A DNA stretch of 64,000 nucleotides from a virus, in the IMG/VR virus record IMGVR_UViG_3300027770_000025, positions 124,001 to 188,000 of that record; one strand, 5' to 3'. Each line of letters begins with the position of its first letter. Position 1 is the stretch's first letter. The notes beneath the pieces are model-generated. The model was not told where the DNA came from, did not search any database, and saw only the letters and a program-made list of their open reading frames with translations. Both the position numbers and the translations under genes were made by a program. Positions 1 through 7,789 of this stretch are shown piece by piece.

Positions 1-281
1 GTGAGTTTAATTCCGCCTTCAACAAATTCCATTGCTTCGACTATAAGTCCTTCCCATTCTGTCTCATAGTAACCCATATCAGCTCCTGGTTGATTTTCAT
101 GTTCGACTGTGGTGTAAGGTCCTCCCGGAGGATCAAACATTATAAGCTTATTGTCATCGGTGACTGAAGTCCGATAAAAATCTGCAGAGTATCCTGACAT
201 TATAAATTCGGTCAGGGATATTCTTTCAACTACTATCTTATCTGAATGGCGATTTATATAAATTGATTCTTTAATATTCAT
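1..281 (-). CDS. partial hypothetical protein (3' end outside window)
   Basis: The reading frame starts at the ATG at 281 and stays open to the window edge, giving 93 visible residues. I do not recognise a domain. A DPPGGPY stretch lies near residue 49. A TATAAATA box, identical to the T4 late-promoter core, lies 12 nt upstream of the start. Confidence 0.7.
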   Translation of the reverse strand, partial: MNIKESIYINRHSDKIVVERISLTEFIMSGYSADFYRTSVTDDNKLIMFDPPGGPYTTVEHENQPGADMGYYETEWEGLIVEAMEFVEGGIKL

Positions 282-293
282 ATTCTACTTGGA

Positions 294-301
294 TATTTAT
301 A
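294..301 (-). promoter_or_regulatory. putative late promoter, TATAAATA
   Basis: On the minus strand this reads TATAAATA, the T4 late-promoter core, 12 nt before the start of the partial gene ending at 281. In an AT-rich genome one such match can arise by chance. Confidence 0.4.
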
Positions 302-338
302 TTTTTAGATTATAGACGCAAACTTAATTAATAATCCC

Positions 339-347
339 GGTATATAA
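339..347 (+). promoter_or_regulatory. putative late-type promoter, GGTATATAA
   Basis: This variant of the window's GATATATAA motif lies about 70 nt before the P-loop gene at 417. The same GGTATATA form occurs before the gene at 49833. Confidence 0.3.
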
Positions 348-416
348 AAATAAATTATTGGTTTATCCCGGATCCTTTATCATAAAATAGTGTATAACCC
401 CTATAAATTAATTAAA

Positions 417-1001
417 ATGAAGGAGAATCAGGAGTCACGTTTAATCTCGATAATAGGTGCACCGAGTTCAGGTAAGTCCACGCTTGCAACATCTATACAT
501 CACGGATTAAAGATATCAAAAAGAAATTCTGTGTTTGTTGGGGAAGCAGCAACGGACTATATTGCAGAGTGGGGGATACCAAATACACCCACCGATCAAA
601 TCATCATATTCTATAAGCAACTCGGTAGGGAAAGAATGTATGTTGGATCTAAAGAGTTTATCATCTGTGATTCTAGCTCTATTCTAAACTACTTCTATTT
701 CAGATCTTTATTTAGCCCTGTTTTAAGCTTAAAGGATATAGCAACAATAAATCATTTACAGAAGGAAATTCTAAAGTCCTTAAGTCAGTGGCATAAAATA
801 TATTATGTCCCGCCGTTTCTTGATGAAGAAGATCAGAACGATGGTATAAGATACCATAACAAAGAGCAGATAATTAAATTGGATTTGATAATAAAGAATT
901 ATCTTGAACTTGAAAGAATTCCGTATATCGATCTTTCATCAATACCAATGGAAGAAAGAGATAAATGGATTTTGAATGATCTTACTAAACCACGTAAGTA
1001 A
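417..1001 (+). CDS. P-loop ATPase/kinase, AAA_28 (NadR-like) type
   Basis: A 194-residue P-loop NTPase. The Walker A motif GAPSSGKST is at residues 14-22, followed by GEAATDYIAEWG and a CDSS strand, the order seen in AAA_28/NadR-type nucleoside or nicotinamide-riboside kinases. The substrate cannot be told from sequence. An in-frame GTG at 390 would add nine residues, but the ATG at 417 has the AT-rich upstream usual here and puts the P-loop at a normal distance from the N-terminus. It converges with the minus-strand gene ending at 1002, with no gap. Confidence 0.75.
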   Translation: MKENQESRLISIIGAPSSGKSTLATSIHHGLKISKRNSVFVGEAATDYIAEWGIPNTPTDQIIIFYKQLGRERMYVGSKEFIICDSSSILNYFYFRSLFSPVLSLKDIATINHLQKEILKSLSQWHKIYYVPPFLDEEDQNDGIRYHNKEQIIKLDLIIKNYLELERIPYIDLSSIPMEERDKWILNDLTKPRK

Positions 1002-1445
1002 TTAGAAAACTGGTATAATAGCCCAAGGTTCTGCAGGGAGCCAATATTGTGCATCATCTATAACCTTTTGCATTTGCTGTACATTTATAGTATTTCTCCA
1101 GTTAGGAGTTTTATTTTTATTTAACCCTATATTAAACCCTGTCATACCAACCCATTTTTTGAGATACTCTTTTGTTGGCATAACTTTTTTATAAGATAAT
1201 TTTCCATCCTTATATCCCATAATATAAATCTCTTCATACAAATTAGTCATATAAACAGGTATCCCTGGCTTATTTCCGACCTTCATTCTGGATAATTCCT
1301 GAACATATTTAACCGGCATAAGAAAAACATAGCTTTTATCTTCTCTATCTTTCTGAGGATTACCCTTAATAAAAACCCATCCTCCCTGTGTCCATGGTAG
1401 GGTGCCTTCATTTAGCCAGATTTGATATTCTAGTAAGTTTTCCAC
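1002..1445 (-). CDS. hypothetical virion protein with capsid-targeting-like leader
   Basis: 147 residues with a GTG start. The N-terminus MENLLEYQIWLNEG matches the leader shared by many proteins here (aromatic at 7 and 10, Glu at 13), so I infer head packaging with cleavage after Glu13. The remainder is Trp-rich and has no domain I recognise. A GATATATAA box lies just 3 nt before the GTG, which supports late expression and this start. Confidence 0.75.
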   Translation of the reverse strand: MENLLEYQIWLNEGTLPWTQGGWVFIKGNPQKDREDKSYVFLMPVKYVQELSRMKVGNKPGIPVYMTNLYEEIYIMGYKDGKLSYKKVMPTKEYLKKWVGMTGFNIGLNKNKTPNWRNTINVQQMQKVIDDAQYWLPAEPWAIIPVF

Positions 1446-1448
1446 ACC

Positions 1449-1457
1449 TTATATATC
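1449..1457 (-). promoter_or_regulatory. putative late promoter, GATATATAA
   Basis: The minus strand reads GATATATAA followed by GGT and the GTG start of the gene ending at 1445. The 3-nt gap also occurs at 10166, 48242 and 49833 and implies a leaderless or nearly leaderless mRNA. Confidence 0.5.
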
Positions 1458-1492
1458 AAATCTATAAGATATATATAATGTAAAAAAAAACA

Positions 1493-1501
1493 GATATATA
1501 A
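1493..1501 (+). promoter_or_regulatory. putative late promoter, GATATATAA
   Basis: GATATATAA lies 13 nt before the ATG at 1515, which opens a run of three leader-bearing virion-type genes. It is divergent from the similar box at 1449. Confidence 0.5.
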
Positions 1502-1514
1502 AAATAAATACAAA

Positions 1515-1985
1515 ATGGAAAACATATTAGAATTTGAAACGTTTAATCCTCAAGCTACAGGATCTGCTCCAGCAGGAGTTGAAGTAGCACCTCCGGTTTT
1601 TGGTAATATAGATTTTACCATGTCGGGAGTATCTGATGATGCTATGAAGCTTATTGCAGGACTTATGGCTCAATCGGTATTAGCATCAGGTGAAGCTGAA
1701 AGAATAGCTAGAATGGCAGATACAGACCCAGCTTCGGCAGCGTCTTATCTACAAAAGAAGGTGGAAGGGATCTTAATTGGAGTTCCGGGATTAGCTCCTA
1801 CATTTATTCAGTCTATGAAATCTCAATCTTCAAATATTTCTAAGATTATGGTTCAAACAATTCCAGGATTACTTGGTAGCTTAACAGATAAAGATATTGA
1901 AGCAAACGAATTAAAACCAGATACATCTAAAGCATCTTTCCTAAGTAAACTTAGCGGATTTTTTGCTGACAATCAGGGAGCATAA
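1515..1985 (+). CDS. hypothetical virion protein with capsid-targeting-like leader
   Basis: 156 residues, starting MENILEFETFNPQA, a leader of the shared type. The body is rich in Ala, Gly, Ser and Met with helical hydrophobic stretches (around residues 45-60 and 85-120), compatible with an internal head protein or a membrane-active one. There is no known domain. It is first in a plus-strand run with the genes at 1991 and 2574. Confidence 0.75.
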   Translation: MENILEFETFNPQATGSAPAGVEVAPPVFGNIDFTMSGVSDDAMKLIAGLMAQSVLASGEAERIARMADTDPASAASYLQKKVEGILIGVPGLAPTFIQSMKSQSSNISKIMVQTIPGLLGSLTDKDIEANELKPDTSKASFLSKLSGFFADNQGA

Positions 1986-1990
1986 TCACT

Positions 1991-2560
1991 ATGAGGTCTA
2001 TAACACCATTTGATAATTTTAAAGCTACCATTAACGAGGAAACTGCGGTTAATCTGGTTGGCTATACTAAGAGTGATGTTGAAACCGCATTCCGTAGTAT
2101 AGAAGATGATCTTAGTGATTATTATTCTATTGATGAGGGTAACACGAGTATATCCCTTGAATGGGATGTGAAGTATGGATCATCACTTGAGGTTGAATGC
2201 TTGATTAATAGTATTGAATTTGATTTTAATCATTCAGGATTCTCCGGAGCTCTTATGAGAAACTTATCGCAGGATCCAGATTCAACAGGACCTAGATTCA
2301 GCAAGTCTGAAATAGAAAGAGCAATAGGGGAAGTACATTATAATGCAGTATTCCAGGAGAATATTGATGTAGATTCAAGGGATTTTTCTACCAGTATATC
2401 CGTGGATCAGGATAGGAATTCAACCGAGCTTACAGTTACCGGAGAAATAGATGAAGACTCTGTTGATTTATCTGATGCTGATATAGATACGGATGAAATA
2501 TTGGAGAAAATAACGGAAGAACTCTACCGAGGTGTTTCTAGAAGAATTGATTATGCATAA
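1991..2560 (+). CDS. hypothetical virion protein with capsid-targeting-like leader
   Basis: 189 residues, acidic, starting 5 nt after the previous stop. The leader MRSITPFDNFKATINEE has aromatics at 7 and 10 and INE ending at residue 16, a plausible prohead-protease site. The rest alternates polar and hydrophobic residues as a beta-rich fold might. No family recognised. Confidence 0.75.
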   Translation: MRSITPFDNFKATINEETAVNLVGYTKSDVETAFRSIEDDLSDYYSIDEGNTSISLEWDVKYGSSLEVECLINSIEFDFNHSGFSGALMRNLSQDPDSTGPRFSKSEIERAIGEVHYNAVFQENIDVDSRDFSTSISVDQDRNSTELTVTGEIDEDSVDLSDADIDTDEILEKITEELYRGVSRRIDYA

Positions 2561-2573
2561 TAATAATAACAAT

Positions 2574-3383
2574 ATGAAAAGAATTAAATTATTTGAATCA
2601 TTTATAAAAGAGACTGCAATAGATCTACCGGATCCAAGCACAGCTGGTGAAGTTTTTTCTGGCGTGTTAGCAGGAAATAGAAATGCTAAGGAAGAACCAA
2701 AAGGTTCTAATACAGGATCAATGGTTAACCAATACCTATCTTCGGTTGGTCTCAAACCAGGATTACCCTGGTGTGCAGCCTTTGTTTATTATATCTTCGA
2801 TCAGGTTACTAGAAGGCTTCGCGTAAAAAATCAACTCCCTAAAACTGGCGGTGTAATGAATATGTGGAAAGGATCAGACCCGTCACTAAAAATAGATATA
2901 AAAGATGCTAAAGCAAATCCATCTCTTATAAGACCAGGTCAGATATTTATTATGTCTAGACCGGGCAAGGGATTAGGTCACACAGGAATAGTTATAGGTG
3001 TTGATGTCAATAAAAGGGAATTCATAACGATAGAGGGTAATACTAACGACCAGCAGTCTGGCGAGGGTGATAGAGTAGGAGTTAACAGAAGAAAACTTGA
3101 TAAATTACCTCTCCTTGGATTTATAGATTTTTTCAGAAATAACAGAACCCCTGAATTTGAGAAAGATATTATGTCTATGATAGACGGGAATAAACCGCCT
3201 TTATCACCTTTAGATGCTATACCCACGGATGCAGTTGTTAGTGGGTATGAAGAGGGCCCAACTCAGATTAAATCAAAACCAGCGGGATTCATGGCTAAGA
3301 TATTAGCTAACTTAGCAAATACTACTAGCGGGAAATTAGCAGATGCCGACGAGATACAGGCTCAGATGGATAAGCTTAAGTAA
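2574..3383 (+). CDS. CHAP/NlpC-like cysteine peptidase with capsid-targeting-like leader
   Basis: A 269-residue protein. The leader MKRIKLFESFIKET is followed by a CHAP-type amidase/peptidase domain: PWCAAFV holds the likely catalytic Cys67 and GLGHTGIVIGV the likely His136, within about residues 45-200. Such domains cut peptidoglycan peptide stems or amide bonds. The leader suggests it is carried in the head and delivered at infection, not used as the main endolysin, which is at 38665. The start was moved from a GTG at 2532 to the ATG at 2574, where the leader begins. Confidence 0.75.
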   Translation: MKRIKLFESFIKETAIDLPDPSTAGEVFSGVLAGNRNAKEEPKGSNTGSMVNQYLSSVGLKPGLPWCAAFVYYIFDQVTRRLRVKNQLPKTGGVMNMWKGSDPSLKIDIKDAKANPSLIRPGQIFIMSRPGKGLGHTGIVIGVDVNKREFITIEGNTNDQQSGEGDRVGVNRRKLDKLPLLGFIDFFRNNRTPEFEKDIMSMIDGNKPPLSPLDAIPTDAVVSGYEEGPTQIKSKPAGFMAKILANLANTTSGKLADADEIQAQMDKLK

Positions 3384-3570
3384 GCTTAATAACTTCTTTA
3401 TTTTTTATTCCCCCCAAAGTTCTTCTTCTTCCATAAGGCTCGTTTCCATCATCTACTAGCCAAACATAAGTTTTGTTGTAGGCATTTTCGTCTATCAAAT
3501 ATTTTTTTCCTTCTATTTGATAGATCCTGTCAACTTCTAGTACAATCGGTTTTTCTTTTTTATTATACAT
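3376..3570 (-). CDS. hypothetical protein
   Basis: 64 residues from the ATG at 3570, a better choice than the TTG at 3606 because it overlaps the preceding stop by only 8 nt. Basic, with a probable small beta fold (VDRIYQI, YVWLVDDG). No family recognised. Last gene of the early operon starting at 5268; its 3' end overlaps the convergent CHAP gene by 8 nt. Confidence 0.65.
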   Translation of the reverse strand: MYNKKEKPIVLEVDRIYQIEGKKYLIDENAYNKTYVWLVDDGNEPYGRRRTLGGIKNKEVIKLT

Positions 3571-3820
3571 CCTGATTTTGTTTAATTTCTGGGTACTCCG
3601 TATCAATCTCTATTTCTTCCATACCAAATCTTTCTTTTAACATGTTTGTTATCGCTGAAGGTCCTCCTGTATATTCTACAGTAGGCCATTGACCTCCTTC
3701 ACTTTCTAATATCTTGTGTGATATTGAATATTCATCAAGATACTCAAAAAAAGATTTATCAAATTCTTCGTTCTCCCCGAGAATAGTATCAACCTTTACT
3801 GTAACAAATTTAAAAATCAT
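3563..3820 (-). CDS. hypothetical protein
   Basis: 85 residues, acidic. No domain recognised. It sits in the same minus-strand operon as the lipoprotein upstream (3 nt away) and overlaps the next gene, which suggests translational coupling. Confidence 0.65.
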   Translation of the reverse strand: MIFKFVTVKVDTILGENEEFDKSFFEYLDEYSISHKILESEGGQWPTVEYTGGPSAITNMLKERFGMEEIEIDTEYPEIKQNQDV

Positions 3821-3823
3821 ATC

Positions 3824-4132
3824 CTATTTTCTTTTTTTAGCAATTTTATATACCTGTTTAGAACCGACCGGTATGTGAGCCCTTGTCTCATATGTGCTAT
3901 CCAAGTCTGTCCTATTCAGCCAAATAGGTGATCCTTCCTCCATGACATTTCTTGGTATGATTCTTTCAGAGCTGATCACTGTATGGGTATCCACTGTGAT
4001 ATCAAAAGTGTCTTTTCCTGAAATGAGTATGTCGCCATCGACAGCTTTTTCTATTGCCTTTTTATCCCCGGTTCTGCACGAAGTGATTAATATAGATGTG
4101 GCTAATAATGTAAAAAATATTTTATTTTTCAT
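3824..4132 (-). CDS. small lipoprotein
   Basis: 102 residues. A basic N-terminus and hydrophobic stretch end in a lipobox (ITSC, Cys19), so it should be exported and lipidated in the host envelope. The mature part is short and unrecognised. It lies in the early operon driven from about 5283, so it could alter the host surface during infection, for example in superinfection exclusion; this is inference. Confidence 0.75.
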   Translation of the reverse strand: MKNKIFFTLLATSILITSCRTGDKKAIEKAVDGDILISGKDTFDITVDTHTVISSERIIPRNVMEEGSPIWLNRTDLDSTYETRAHIPVGSKQVYKIAKKRK

Positions 4133-4172
4133 TTATTTATATTTTAGTGTAAAACATATGATTCGTTTCGGC

Positions 4173-4658
4173 TTAATGGAAAGAAAGTATTCCCCCTTTA
4201 GAAGCTATTTCGAATCCTTTCATAAAGTTATCATAAACACTTTCATAATAACCCTTATATGGATTTTTTGATTTAATTTTTTTATGGAAGGTTTCTCTAT
4301 GCTCCATGAAATCTTTATGTAACTTATCTGACATCTGAGGCCCGAAGTTACCCTCGCAATCGGAAAAGTTTATCATTTCGTAGAATGGTTTGCCTACATA
4401 TTTCTCTTCTTCCACCCAAACCTTTTGGGCTTCAACACCAAGTGCTATTTGACTAAGAAGATTTCGGAAAACGTTATATCCAGAATACGATCCTGCTCTA
4501 AATCTACATGTTTCTGCTTCGATGTCTTCTATATACGTACCCTTCTCGATGTCTTTAGCCTGGTCGTTATGATTCTCTCCACGGTAGATAAAGATTGTTG
4601 CTTCGTCAAGATTATCTGTCTTGTTGATTTTGCTGCATGCTGAAATGTCTAATCCCAT
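4173..4658 (-). CDS. conserved phage hypothetical protein (MGLDISA start)
   Basis: 161 residues starting MGLDISACS, a start I associate with small phage and bacterial proteins of unknown function. Several acidic and aromatic stretches (FSDCEGNFGP, KGYYESVYDNFMKGFE) but no catalytic motif I can name. Part of the operon 5268 to 3376. Confidence 0.75.
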   Translation of the reverse strand: MGLDISACSKINKTDNLDEATIFIYRGENHNDQAKDIEKGTYIEDIEAETCRFRAGSYSGYNVFRNLLSQIALGVEAQKVWVEEEKYVGKPFYEMINFSDCEGNFGPQMSDKLHKDFMEHRETFHKKIKSKNPYKGYYESVYDNFMKGFEIASKGGILSFH

Positions 4659-4668
4659 ATTTTTATTT

Positions 4669-4908
4669 TTAAAAAGGTTGATCTAAAGCTAGTGCCATCA
4701 TGTGTGTTTCCCTTGCACCCCATTCTACTAGAATTTCTGCAAATTGGTTTCTTGATAAGCCATTTATGAAGTATGATTTTTCCTCTAACAGATGCTTAGG
4801 CGAATCCTCAGGTTCGTTAAGATCTGTGATGTCATAGAAGTACCCTAGAGCATGATCGAAACCATAAACTAGTTGCTTGTTGTCTTTTTTAATACTATAT
4901 CTACTCAT
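4669..4908 (-). CDS. hypothetical protein
   Basis: 79 residues, start MSRYSIKK. No domain recognised. Spaced 10 nt before the MGLDISA gene and 12 nt after the SLOG gene, in one operon. Confidence 0.7.
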   Translation of the reverse strand: MSRYSIKKDNKQLVYGFDHALGYFYDITDLNEPEDSPKHLLEEKSYFINGLSRNQFAEILVEWGARETHMMALALDQPF

Positions 4909-4920
4909 AAGCGTTTTGTT

Positions 4921-5268
4921 TTAATAGTTTATTACATGAACCGATATCCCCTTTTCAGTTGCAAGATCTATCATGTGTTTTGTACCTCTTGATTCGCCGT
5001 CCCAAAATGCGATTAAGCAATCTGCGTAATCGGCCATTTCTTTGTTTCTAACGTATCCTGCCGCTTTACCGTGTTTATCCCAGTCGGCAGGGAATTGACG
5101 CACGCTATAGCCTTTTAAACTGGCGTAGTGCTCACCTAACTTGTCAGCTCCTCTAGCAGTACCACTTATGATCTCAGCTTCATTGGCATTTGCCAATACC
5201 TCTTCACACTTTGTGTAAAGAAGTTGAAAATCTGAGAAGTCTCTGCTGCCTGCTATTATCACTTTCAT
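4921..5268 (-). CDS. SLOG-domain protein (DUF2493/YspA-like)
   Basis: 115 residues from the ATG at 5268; a TTG at 5295 is less likely and would overlap the promoter. A Rossmann-like SLOG fold is indicated by VIIAGSRDFSD at the N-terminus, SGTARGADKLGE in the middle and CLIAFWDGESRGT near the C-terminus. SLOG proteins bind nucleotides or their derivatives; some act in defence signalling or nucleotide processing. First gene behind an early-type promoter, so expected early in infection. Confidence 0.8.
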   Translation of the reverse strand: MKVIIAGSRDFSDFQLLYTKCEEVLANANEAEIISGTARGADKLGEHYASLKGYSVRQFPADWDKHGKAAGYVRNKEMADYADCLIAFWDGESRGTKHMIDLATEKGISVHVINY

Positions 5269-5282
5269 TTTGTTAATTTCTA

Positions 5283-5314
5283 CAATATTAATCAATACCC
5301 TCGGGAGAAAAAAA
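5283..5314 (-). promoter_or_regulatory. early-type promoter, T7-CTCCCG-N11-TAATATTG
   Basis: On the minus strand a 13-mer T-tract/CG element (5302..5314) is followed by exactly 11 nt and TAATATTG (5283..5290), a TAnnTTTG-like Bacteroidota -7 box. It serves the operon 5268 to 3376. One of ten copies with identical spacing. Confidence 0.75.
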
Positions 5315-5317
5315 TAA

Positions 5318-5348
5318 AAAAGGGAAAACTTTTTATGTTCTCCCTTTT
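5318..5348 (-). terminator. intrinsic terminator after gp23-like gene
   Basis: Inverted arms AAAAGGGA and TCCCTTTT flank a short loop, with a T-run following on the minus strand. It separates the gp23-like gene (stop at 5352) from the promoter at 5283..5314. Confidence 0.65.
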
Positions 5349-5351
5349 ATT

Positions 5352-6242
5352 TTATTTCTTAAAGATTCTGTTGATAAGATGAGTTATTATATTGTGCCTT
5401 TTAATAGTGGTATTAAGAGTATAGTATTTTAAGTGAGCATTATCTGTTGCTACCAAAGCCATTCTCTTTTTATAATTAAGAACAATATAAGGCATAAGAT
5501 TATCTGGACTTATCTCCTCTGTCTCGATTATCTCTGGCTCCATCTCGTACTGGTATATTCCTTCCTGGCCTTCAAAAGTATTAGATCCTATAACTATAGA
5601 CTCGTCATTCCAATGTAGCATTGGATTGATTATCACTGAGAACTTATTTCCAAAAGCACCAACTTTATGTATAAGTCCTGTACTACGATCTAGATCTGGT
5701 TGATTGGGATCGTTATAAACGAATTGGGGTAGATCCATTATTCTAGATCCCATAGCAGGTCCAACCATAATAAAATCAGCATCAGATCTTCTTGTTTTAC
5801 TGGCTATTGAATTAGAGATAGAAATTATTTTTCCAAATAGATCAGAATCTTCTTTTACCCTAAATTTAGGCTCATAGCCAAACCATTTGTTAGCTTTAAA
5901 AACTATGGTTGACCATCCGATCTTTTCGTTAACAGACCCAGCATACCTAATCATATTATAGATAAGCTTATCCTGCTCCCTTTTATCCTGTTCCTCAATT
6001 TCTGACATTAACATAGCCTTAGGATCTACTGAATGTAGCTTTTCTAGATCTGCTATCTGTTCTTTAGTAACTTTTGATTTAATCATGTAAGTTTCTAACT
6101 GAAAAATCTTTCTTAGGGTCTTCATAGAAAGGGTTCCAGTTCCTTCTGAGTCTTTCTCGGGGGTTTCTGATGTTAGGTAGAATATCTCTCCCGAACTTTT
6201 ATCTGTCTTATTCCAACAGATTCTATTTTTGATTTCTTGCAT
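5352..6242 (-). CDS. gp23/gp24-like capsid protein (shortened)
   Basis: 296 residues. The segment about 60-105 (KEQIADLEKLHSVDPKA then MSEIEEQ) and the C-terminal part (VGAFGNKFSVIINPM, then GIYQYEMEP) match by eye the order seen in T4 gp23/gp24: a DLRAVHGMDA-type helix, then VLGGKYRVYID and AGIYYAPY. That suggests an HK97-fold capsid or vertex protein. T4 gp23 is about 520 residues, so this copy lacks much of the N-terminal half. It follows a gp21-like gene with a 20-nt overlap, the same order as T4 genes 21-23. It could be a vertex or decorative paralogue; other capsid genes may lie outside the window. Confidence 0.65.
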   Translation of the reverse strand: MQEIKNRICWNKTDKSSGEIFYLTSETPEKDSEGTGTLSMKTLRKIFQLETYMIKSKVTKEQIADLEKLHSVDPKAMLMSEIEEQDKREQDKLIYNMIRYAGSVNEKIGWSTIVFKANKWFGYEPKFRVKEDSDLFGKIISISNSIASKTRRSDADFIMVGPAMGSRIMDLPQFVYNDPNQPDLDRSTGLIHKVGAFGNKFSVIINPMLHWNDESIVIGSNTFEGQEGIYQYEMEPEIIETEEISPDNLMPYIVLNYKKRMALVATDNAHLKYYTLNTTIKRHNIITHLINRIFKK

Positions 6243-6771
6243 CTGCGTTATTTGTTTTTGTATCTTTTGTATTAGAATTCTCTTTAGTTTGTTTCACATT
6301 AATCCAGTTAATCCTCTTCTGTAGCTGTTTATCGTGAATGGGAATAAGATCCACGGTGATAACGTCATGAATTAAAATCTCAGATGTTTCCCTATCTACA
6401 TTTCCCTTTATTGTTGGCCTGAAACTTGCTAGACCATCGGAGAATATCTTTAATGCTTCCTTTCCGTTTCTGGTATTTCTAAATTTAACAACAGCCATAA
6501 TAAAATTATCTTCAATAAATAAATCGTCTATTATATGCGAAGCCTCCTCAAGTTTAACTAAATAGTGATATTTGGAATTCCAAGTATCGTATCCACCGTC
6601 ATTAAGGAGTACGTCAACCAGTTCCCCCATAAAAAATTTCTTCTCCTCCAGAATTTTGAATATTTTATCCGCTGATTCCTTAGTGTAAATGTTGCCTACA
6701 TTATTAGGAACACCTATCTCCATAAGGGGAACCTCTCTGATAACTGATTTAGCTTCTCCTATTTTAAGCAT
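6223..6771 (-). CDS. gp21-like prohead core protease homologue, catalytic His not evident
   Basis: 182 residues. Segments match T4 gp21 in order: NIYTKESADKIF (for gp21 RLYPKRILEKAV), FMGELVDV (for LGELNHP), EASHIIDDLFIEDN (for AAIIIEDMWWKGN) and GLASFRPTIKG (for GVSSRGLG). T4-type proteases process the head and remove capsid-targeting leaders. Here the His after GEL is replaced by Val-Asp, so it may be an inactive paralogue, a scaffold, or a variant protease. The C-terminus is a polar Asn/Lys/Thr tail. It overlaps the gp23-like gene by 20 nt. Confidence 0.6.
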   Translation of the reverse strand: MLKIGEAKSVIREVPLMEIGVPNNVGNIYTKESADKIFKILEEKKFFMGELVDVLLNDGGYDTWNSKYHYLVKLEEASHIIDDLFIEDNFIMAVVKFRNTRNGKEALKIFSDGLASFRPTIKGNVDRETSEILIHDVITVDLIPIHDKQLQKRINWINVKQTKENSNTKDTKTNNADARNQK

Positions 6772-6843
6772 TATAAAAATGTATTTAATATCATAACAAA
6801 CTTTGATTTAGATAATGTTGCCTATGTGGATTCTTTCCCCTTT

Positions 6844-7320
6844 TTATTTTACACCCAAATAAGTTAATACCTCTTTCCATCCGGGAAATTGGTCTGTTCC
6901 AAAGTGGATATGTTCACCTCCGAAATCTGCAACACCATTGGCAATTCTGTCATCAATAAGGAAATCACCCTTAACCAATCCCTTATGGTGGCAGAGAATA
7001 AGCTTCTTGTTAACCGATTTACCTAAATGTGTTTCTACCCAAATTCTTTTCTCAGCCCATGCATCTGGGTTGCTCCAAGGTGGTGTACTTAAAATGTAGG
7101 TCTCGTACTTATCCTGCAAAGCAGCCCATGCACTTATTGCTCCTTCGATAGGTTCAAGATCTTTATATGCACTCGGATGTTTAAAGAGGCTTTGTCCCTT
7201 TATCCCTTGCAATTCTAGTTCTGCTGCTCTCTTATCAAAATCGCAGATAACCCCGTCGAGATCGATTAACAAAATAGGCTTTGTTATTTTAATGCTTGCT
7301 CTTAGCCACGGTTGGTCCAT
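6844..7320 (-). CDS. 5'(3')-deoxyribonucleotidase (HAD family)
   Basis: 158 residues. The HAD motif I LLIDLDGVICDFD near residues 17-29 supplies the nucleophile and acid/base Asp pair; LSTPPWSNP is the motif II region and LIDDRIANG motif III. These fit the NT5C deoxyribonucleotidase family, which removes phosphate from dNMPs and helps balance dNTP pools. It has its own early-type promoter at 7337..7368 and seems monocistronic. Confidence 0.85.
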   Translation of the reverse strand: MDQPWLRASIKITKPILLIDLDGVICDFDKRAAELELQGIKGQSLFKHPSAYKDLEPIEGAISAWAALQDKYETYILSTPPWSNPDAWAEKRIWVETHLGKSVNKKLILCHHKGLVKGDFLIDDRIANGVADFGGEHIHFGTDQFPGWKEVLTYLGVK

Positions 7321-7336
7321 ATATTATATTTTTTAG

Positions 7337-7368
7337 CAAATATAATAAACAGGTACGAGGTAAAAAAA
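7337..7368 (-). promoter_or_regulatory. early-type promoter, T7-ACCTCG-N11-TATATTTG
   Basis: A T-tract/ACCTCG element (7356..7368), exactly 11 nt, then TATATTTG (7337..7344) on the minus strand, upstream of the deoxyribonucleotidase start at 7320. Confidence 0.8.
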
Positions 7369-7390
7369 TAAATAAAGGGATTTGTTGAAA

Positions 7391-7789
7391 TTATGAAAAT
7401 TTCATACGATCTTTAGCACTAAAATATTTAGGGTCTATTTCTTTTTCTAAGCTGAATTCTATTCTCTGAACATTGCCGTTCGGCGAAAATTGCCAATCTA
7501 TTTTAGTTCCGAATTCTTCAGAAATGATTTCTGCGATGTCGTCTATGTAGTAGGATATTCTTTGTGGGATTCTTCCATCGAAAGACTTTGGCCAGTATTC
7601 GATAACAAATTTTTCAGGGTCATCAACATCTACAAAATCTACGTCCATTAATCTGGAGTTGAAATGAGATATAATATCCTTCTTAGAAAGCTCAACCATT
7701 TTTGATAGAAGCTCTATACCTTCTTCACCCTCTTGTTTAGCACTATCCGATGGCAAGTTCCAGAGTTCATATAGTTTAATGTTCTTCAT
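7391..7789 (-). CDS. hypothetical virion protein with capsid-targeting-like leader
   Basis: 132 residues, starting MKNIKLYELWNLPSD, of the shared leader type (aromatics at 7 and 10). The body is acidic with mixed helix and strand; no domain recognised. Its ATG overlaps the preceding stop (TAATG), so it is coupled to the gene at 7789..8580. Confidence 0.75.
   Translation of the reverse strand: MKNIKLYELWNLPSDSAKQEGEEGIELLSKMVELSKKDIISHFNSRLMDVDFVDVDDPEKFVIEYWPKSFDGRIPQRISYYIDDIAEIISEEFGTKIDWQFSPNGNVQRIEFSLEKEIDPKYFSAKDRMKFS

Noticed and set aside
3894-4271. Antisense ORF over the lipoprotein gene
   Set aside because: Opposite strand of a lipoprotein gene with a good lipobox; no leader, promoter or coupling supports it.
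6223-6771. Treating the gp21-like gene as a proven active protease
   Set aside because: The catalytic His position is not conserved, so I report it only as a homologue.
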